NCBI GenBank assembly: GCA_038521865.1 | Contig: JBCBKO010000001.1 | Span: 62,001 to 126,000, forward strand | Length of the DNA: 64,000 nucleotides | Source: CALBPI01 sp038521865 | Lineage (GTDB): Bacteria; Pseudomonadota; Gammaproteobacteria; Steroidobacterales; Woeseiaceae | Reading direction: 5' to 3' | In this document: positions 60,033 to 64,000 of the stretch, piece by piece | Layout: each line of letters opens with the position of its first letter | Numbering within the stretch: the first letter of the stretch is position 1 | Notes under the pieces: generated by a model | What the model was told of the DNA's origin: nothing | What the model saw: only the letters and a program-made list of their open reading frames with translations | Database searches by the model: none | Translations under genes and position numbers: made by a program

Positions 60033-61847
60033 ATGAATCGATCCCTCGTTGTCTATTTGGCTCTGATTTTTTTCCTGGCAAGTGCGGATACTGCCCGAGC
60101 AGCGACTACGGAGGTTGTGGCTAGCGAATATCGCACAGCTCCCGAACTGACCTCACAAAGCATCGAGAACCTCTACCTGCTGGGAAAAGTCTGGGGGTAT
60201 CTGAAATACCATCATCCTCGCGTCACGGCCGGGTGTTTCGATTGGGATGCAGAATTGCTTCAGGTTGCCGAAGTTGTGGCCTTGGCCCCGAATCACGACG
60301 ATGCCTCAGCAATACTTGCCCGTTGGATTCACAGTGTTAGTGACCCGGAGAGACAGTGCGCGAGTAGTGTCACCGAACGGGTATACATGTCAGCGGACAA
60401 AAGCTGGCTGCTGGATGAGAGCCTGTTGGGTTCTGCCGTAACTGAAGCGATTGCGAAAACTAGCGAACGGGCAGAGAGAGGCGATGCGCAATACTACATA
60501 AGCCTAGTGGAGGGAGTCAGAAATCCGCAATTCCGATCTGAGCACTCGTATGCAAGCGTAAAGCGGCTAGACTGGCGGTATCGACTGATTGCTCTGTTCC
60601 GATTCTGGAATGTAGTCGAGTATTGGTCGCCCTACAGAGACCTGATCGACGCGGATTGGGATCAGATTCTGAAAGAGTCGATCCCGCACTTTGTGAGTGC
60701 TGAAGCGAATGACCAGTACGTTCTCGAACTAATGGCATTGATCGCGCGAGTGCAGGACGGTCACTCCAATCTGTGGAGCGCACTCGACATGAGGCCACCG
60801 GCGGGAACACTCGATGTCCCGGTGCATATCAGATCGATCGATGGGCTTCCCGTTGTCTGGCGAGGGTCGTCGAGTGGAAGTGCTGATAAGGGTACTGAAT
60901 CGAGGACAGCTGGATTGGTTTTCGGCGACGTGATTCTGTCTGTGGATGGAACACCGGTAAACGAACTCGTCGATTCGTGGTCACCGTATTTCGGCGTTTC
61001 CAACCACGCTGCAATGTTACGTGAGGTTTACAGGCACCTGCTTAGAGGATCAGAGGACTCCGTTAGCGTCCGCGTGGAGCGTAACGGTGAGGAATTGAGC
61101 CTGGTCCTACGACGGTTGTCCGCCGATCAACGCAGCCATCTGAGCCATGATCGAGATGGGGCGACTCTACAGATGTTATCTGACGACATTGCCTACCTGA
61201 AATTGTCATCGGTGTCTCGGGACAGTGTTCCTGAGTACCTCGAAGCAGTTACCGGATGTCGTGGGCTGATTATCGACATTCGTAACTACCCCTCGGATTT
61301 TGTTGTATTTGCGCTTGGCCAACACCTCGTCAAGAAAGCTACGCCGTTCGCGAGATTCACCCACGGTGATTTGGAATCGCCCGGAACCTTCCACTGGACC
61401 GATCCGGTTGAGATAAAGCCCGCAGAACCGTTTTTCGATGGTTCTGTCGTTATTTTGGTCGACGAGTCTAGCCAGAGTCAGTCCGAATACACAGCAATGG
61501 CATTTCGAGCTGCCCCGGGTGCGGTGGTCATTGGCAGCCAGACGGCCGGTGCCGACGGGAACATATCGGCTATACCGCTTCCGGGTGGTCACAGAACGGT
61601 GATAAGTGGTATCGGCGTATTCTATCCTGACAAGTCACCAACCCAACAGACTGGCATTGTTCCGGATATTGTTGCAGCGCCGACTATTGCCGGTATTCGG
61701 GCCGGCCGAGACGAGGTACTCGAACGCGCAGTCTTAGAGATCATGCAGGAAGAACTTCCTCAAGGTGAATTGATGGAAATGACTCGTATCCTGCATGCGC
61801 CGATACCAACTCCACCGAGCCTAAAGTCAGACTCCAAAGCCCAATGA
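60033..61847 (+). CDS. S41-family peptidase (CTP/tricorn-like), secreted, 604 aa
   Basis: The ATG at 60033 begins a signal peptide (MNRSLVVYLALIFFLASADT, ending ARA); a TTG at 60018 is a weaker alternative. An N-terminal helical domain (LLGKVWGYLKYHHPRV, typical of this S41 sub-group) is followed by a PDZ-like region near 250-340 (GLVFGDVILSVDGTPVNEL). The TSPc protease core then has GLIIDIRNYPSD and DESSQSQSEYTAMAF, with the nucleophile probably S482 or S484. GAVVIGSQTAGADGN and GIGVFYPDKSPTQQTGIVPDI follow, as in the family. It degrades or trims proteins in the periplasm. The gene is preceded by repeat copy 13 and followed by copy 14. Confidence 0.92.
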   Translation: MNRSLVVYLALIFFLASADTARAATTEVVASEYRTAPELTSQSIENLYLLGKVWGYLKYHHPRVTAGCFDWDAELLQVAEVVALAPNHDDASAILARWIHSVSDPERQCASSVTERVYMSADKSWLLDESLLGSAVTEAIAKTSERAERGDAQYYISLVEGVRNPQFRSEHSYASVKRLDWRYRLIALFRFWNVVEYWSPYRDLIDADWDQILKESIPHFVSAEANDQYVLELMALIARVQDGHSNLWSALDMRPPAGTLDVPVHIRSIDGLPVVWRGSSSGSADKGTESRTAGLVFGDVILSVDGTPVNELVDSWSPYFGVSNHAAMLREVYRHLLRGSEDSVSVRVERNGEELSLVLRRLSADQRSHLSHDRDGATLQMLSDDIAYLKLSSVSRDSVPEYLEAVTGCRGLIIDIRNYPSDFVVFALGQHLVKKATPFARFTHGDLESPGTFHWTDPVEIKPAEPFFDGSVVILVDESSQSQSEYTAMAFRAAPGAVVIGSQTAGADGNISAIPLPGGHRTVISGIGVFYPDKSPTQQTGIVPDIVAAPTIAGIRAGRDEVLERAVLEIMQEELPQGELMEMTRILHAPIPTPPSLKSDSKAQ

Positions 61848-61865
61848 CCTGGCTGCGACGAGTGT

Positions 61866-61930
61866 CTGCTTCTGGCCGAGTCCCGCAGCTAGAAGAGCGA
61901 CTGTTATTATCACTACTGTTGATCCGGAAC
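61866..61930 (+). repeat. Dispersed repeat, copy 14
   Basis: CTGCTTCTGGCCG with GGCCG at 61874-61878, then 26 nt, then TATTAT at 61905-61910 (TGT before it), then CACTACTGTTGATCC. The next start (61949) is 38 nt after the hexamer. Confidence 0.75.
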
Positions 61931-61948
61931 AGTCTGAATAACCTGAGA

Positions 61949-62410
61949 ATGTTTATACCGTTAGATCCATCATCAGTCAGCGGCATTTGGGACAAGCTCT
62001 TACACGATCTAATCTCCAACAAGAGTTGCTTATTCATTTGCGACGGCAAGAAGAGTTCCGAGCCAAAGTGCCAGGTTCTAAGCGAAGAACGGGCCAAGAG
62101 AATAGCAACGAAACTCAGGTCTAGGGATTATGTGAGAATTGGAAGCGGCAGATTGCATCCGATACCTCTCTATTTTGGGGTGGATATTGATGCGGACTCT
62201 GGTCGTTTGATGGATCTTATATCTATTTCGTCAGACGAAGACAGACTCAAGAATGATGTGACTTTGCTGTGCCAGCTTACGTTTTTGCAGAATAAACAGA
62301 TGGGCAAGTTAATTGTGCCTCTTGTTCTCTCCAGTCTCGATGATCCCGAATTGGAGATTGCAATTAGTCCGAGTGGTTCAGAAACAGTAGTCTCCAGAGT
62401 TGGGCCTTAA
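61949..62410 (+). CDS. Cytoplasmic hypothetical protein, 153 aa
   Basis: The frame is open from 61844, but that part contains repeat copy 14, so the ATG at 61949 (GAG 4 nt before) is taken as the start. The protein has no signal or membrane segment. It alternates strands and helices (LFICDGKKSSEPKCQVLSEERAKRI, YFGVDIDADSGRLMDLISISSDED in pieces) with a charged central part. I do not recognise a family. It is a repeat-bounded single gene like those at the left end of the window. Confidence 0.55.
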   Translation: MFIPLDPSSVSGIWDKLLHDLISNKSCLFICDGKKSSEPKCQVLSEERAKRIATKLRSRDYVRIGSGRLHPIPLYFGVDIDADSGRLMDLISISSDEDRLKNDVTLLCQLTFLQNKQMGKLIVPLVLSSLDDPELEIAISPSGSETVVSRVGP

Positions 62411-62643
62411 CCAAACTTCACAGTGTGTCTTCCACCTATCCAAAAGAGTTATCGAAATGCTTGAGGCACCGTCAGACAGTAACGATTCGTAAGCTCCCCT
62501 TTACGAGCGACCGCTAATGGCCGGAAACGGCCGCCAGACGATTTGCACTAGCCAAAGAGAGTGCATCTGGTTTGACGAGAAACTGGCTGAGCAAACTCGA
62601 AGTGCTGTTTCGAAAAATGCAGGGAGCAGCTTTCCAGCCTAGC
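62411..62643. other. Intergenic with a degenerate repeat copy
   Basis: There is no supported gene. GCGACCGCTAATGGCCG at 62507-62523 is the head of repeat copy 15; a second GGCCG follows at 62529. The hexamer and tail are not recognisable. Confidence 0.5.
62507..62555 (+). repeat. Dispersed repeat, copy 15 (head only)
   Basis: GACCGCTAATGGCCG is at 62509-62523. The sequence 26 nt later is AGCCAA, so the -10-like part is lost or diverged. Confidence 0.5.
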
Positions 62644-62691
62644 TTGACACTAAATATTACGTATGTAATATATTTATTATTACAAACGTAA
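62644..62691 (+). promoter_or_regulatory. Promoter with two operator half-site pairs (second BlaI/M56 system)
   Basis: TTGACA (62644-62649) and TAATAT (62666-62671) with a 16-nt spacer form a strong sigma-70-type promoter. A palindrome TATTAC-GTAT-GTAATA (62655-62670) overlaps the -10, and TTAC-AAAC-GTAA (62680-62691) follows. Both fit TTACNNNNGTAA, a probable operator of the BlaI-type repressor encoded next. Confidence 0.7.
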
Positions 62692-62708
62692 AAGTAAGGC
62701 TTACCTCG

Positions 62709-63074
62709 ATGTCAATCAGCGAAGCGGAAAGTGCTGTAATGCAGGTTCTGTGGTCGACTCATCCGTTATCCGCACAAGAGATTGTAGAGCGTGTAGCGGC
62801 GCCAAATGACTGGACGGACGTCACCGTTCGATCCTTGCTTAATCGGCTACTCAAAAAGGGGGCATTGAGTGCCGTGCGCGATGGCCGTAAATACCTTTAC
62901 TCACCGGTTTTGTCTCGAGAGGAATACGTCGATACAGAAAGCAGGGGTCTGCTTGATCGTCTTTTTGACGGTCAGCTTGCCCCATTGGTGAGCCATTTCT
63001 CTGAGCGAGAAGCATTGTCTCCGGAAGACGTTCGTGCCTTAAAAGCACTAGTCGAGGAGTTGCCCGATGGGTGA
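62709..63074 (+). CDS. BlaI/MecI-family repressor (second copy), 121 aa
   Basis: This winged-helix repressor begins MSISEAESAVMQVLWSTHPL. The recognition helix region is DVTVRSLLNRLLKKGALSAVRDGRKYLYSP, and the C-terminal dimerisation helices include LLDRLFDGQLAPLVSHF. It differs clearly from the repressor at 15693 and uses a different operator (TTACNNNNGTAA). Its stop overlaps the start of the M56 gene by 8 nt (63067-63074), the standard blaI-blaR1 arrangement. Repression is relieved when the M56 protease cleaves the repressor. Confidence 0.93.
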   Translation: MSISEAESAVMQVLWSTHPLSAQEIVERVAAPNDWTDVTVRSLLNRLLKKGALSAVRDGRKYLYSPVLSREEYVDTESRGLLDRLFDGQLAPLVSHFSEREALSPEDVRALKALVEELPDG

Positions 63075-64000
63075 GTTGATGCTCGCTCTGCAGCTTGCAG
63101 TTGCTGTAGCGTTGGCGCTTGTACTTGTTCTACGTGGAGCAATACGTCGGTTGGCGGGCCCACGCATCGCGCTCTGGCTCTGGATGCTACCGATTTTGGC
63201 GCCCCTAGCAGTCCTAGTGCCGGGCCCAGCTCAAGAGACCGGTTCGGACATTGCTATTGCGGCATTGATTGAGAAACCTCGCGTTCTTGACCGTTCCCCT
63301 CCAGTTGCCCAAACCTCTGCGACGTCAACGCAGCACTCTTCAATAAAAGCGGTGACGCCGCGGTGGTTCGACCGGCTCGAAGACCCTCTACTTACTGGTT
63401 GGTTTATTGGAGCGGTCCTCGTATTTCTTATTCTGATTGTTAGGCAATGGCGGTTTGTGCGTTCCTTGGATCCACTCACACCGGCTCCAGAGCTTGGCGA
63501 CCGCGTTTTTCGGTCTTCTAATTTCGAAGTAGGCGTCAGTCTGATTGGTTTCGTGCGAATACGGGTCGTCGTTCCCACCAATTTTGAAAGCCTCTTTGAT
63601 TGTCAGGCGCGCGCACTGATTCTCGATCATGAACGTGAGCATCTAAGAGCAGGCCATATGCGGATGAACGCGGTAGCGATGGCGATTCAAATTCTGTGTT
63701 GGTGCAATCCGTTGGTATATGCAGGGCTACATCGTTTTCGTCTTGATCAAGAGCTTGCCTGCGATGCGGCAGTTCTAGAGAAAGCGTCCGGAGTCGTGCG
63801 CGCGTATGGCGCAGCGCTGCTCAAAGCACAGCAAACCCATCGGAACCCGTTAGCCTGTGCTTGGAAGTCTGAGTCAAGCTTAGAGACGCGTTTGCGATTG
63901 CTCGGAAAGCGGACCCCCACTGGGTTCAATCGTTGCGCTGGAATCGCGCTCTTGAGCGTGGCTTTTGCGGGTGTGACCAGTGCTGGCTGGGCTGCTTACC
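63067..64000 (+). CDS. M56/BlaR1-like sensor metallopeptidase (3' end outside window)
   Basis: The gene starts at ATG 63067 inside the repressor gene. It has an N-terminal run of membrane segments (LALQLAVAVALALVLVL, IALWLWMLPILAPLAVLV, then LTGWFIGAVLVFLILIV), a soluble loop, and the M56 zinc site HEREHLRAGH (HExxH). NPLVYAGLHRFRLDQELACDAAVLE follows, with the family's downstream acidic residues. The frame is open to the window edge and enters another membrane segment (CAGIALLSVAFAGVTSAGWA). The protease is expected to cleave the repressor on sensing an envelope signal; the sensor part is not visible. Confidence 0.9.
   Translation, partial: MGELMLALQLAVAVALALVLVLRGAIRRLAGPRIALWLWMLPILAPLAVLVPGPAQETGSDIAIAALIEKPRVLDRSPPVAQTSATSTQHSSIKAVTPRWFDRLEDPLLTGWFIGAVLVFLILIVRQWRFVRSLDPLTPAPELGDRVFRSSNFEVGVSLIGFVRIRVVVPTNFESLFDCQARALILDHEREHLRAGHMRMNAVAMAIQILCWCNPLVYAGLHRFRLDQELACDAAVLEKASGVVRAYGAALLKAQQTHRNPLACAWKSESSLETRLRLLGKRTPTGFNRCAGIALLSVAFAGVTSAGWAAY

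Overview
The window is 64 kb of a chromosome that looks like that of a Gram-negative marine-type gammaproteobacterium. The reasons are an outer-membrane phospholipase A, a complete PqiABC intermembrane lipid-transport set, an RND efflux triplet with an outer-membrane factor, a TonB-dependent receptor, GltS, and many signal peptides and lipoproteins. This assignment is an inference from gene content only. No rRNA, tRNA or CRISPR array was seen.

Layout. (1) 1-6.5 kb: the C-terminal part of an AT-rich NACHT-type STAND NTPase, then small plus-strand genes (including a DUF2283-like protein and a TPR membrane protein) separated by copies of a short dispersed repeat, then a secreted protein and a lipoprotein. 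(2) 6.6-17.1 kb: an intact IS3-family element, then genes linked by a shared palindromic operator. These are an M56/BlaR1-like sensor protease interrupted by one in-frame TGA, a class C beta-lactamase-fold hydrolase, a CadC-type regulator, an NTF2-like protein, a secreted intradiol-dioxygenase-like protein, a BlaI-type repressor and an alpha/beta hydrolase. (3) 17.4-22.4 kb: secreted or membrane proteins of unknown function and a second IS3-family element with a clear frameshift site. (4) 22.7-30.9 kb: a compact minus-strand operon of seven genes: a polytopic membrane protein, three SPFH/band-7 proteins (the first with a large polytopic N-terminus), a P1B-type metal ATPase, a DUF2490-like outer-membrane protein and an SDR oxidoreductase. 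(5) 31-35.7 kb: a carotenoid oxygenase, TetR and AraC regulators, and GltS. (6) 35.9-48.1 kb: a plus-strand envelope block with an RND efflux triplet, a K+-channel-like protein, a secreted protein, split PqiA-PqiB-PqiC, phospholipase A and a DegP-like protease. (7) 48.6-50.8 kb: NDH-2 and pirin. (8) 51-54 kb: a degraded zone holding repeats, a gene with an in-frame TAA, IS3 end remnants, transposase and SpvB/RHS fragments, and a small secreted/membrane gene pair. (9) 54-57.4 kb: a PepSY membrane protein and a TonB receptor that diverge from a Fur-box-like palindrome. (10) 57.7-62.4 kb: hypothetical genes and an S41 peptidase, again separated by the dispersed repeat. (11) 62.6-64 kb: a second BlaI/M56 pair with a different operator, cut by the window edge.

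Three patterns tie the window together. The first is a dispersed element of about 63 bp, with up to fifteen copies. It has a TGGCCG block and, in most copies exactly 26 nt later, a promoter -10-like hexamer. It sits between a stop codon and the next start and sometimes supplies the stop codon itself. The second is a BlaI-like regulon defined by three near-identical 18-bp palindromes. The third is the SPFH/P1B-ATPase operon, whose gene combination has no obvious textbook role.
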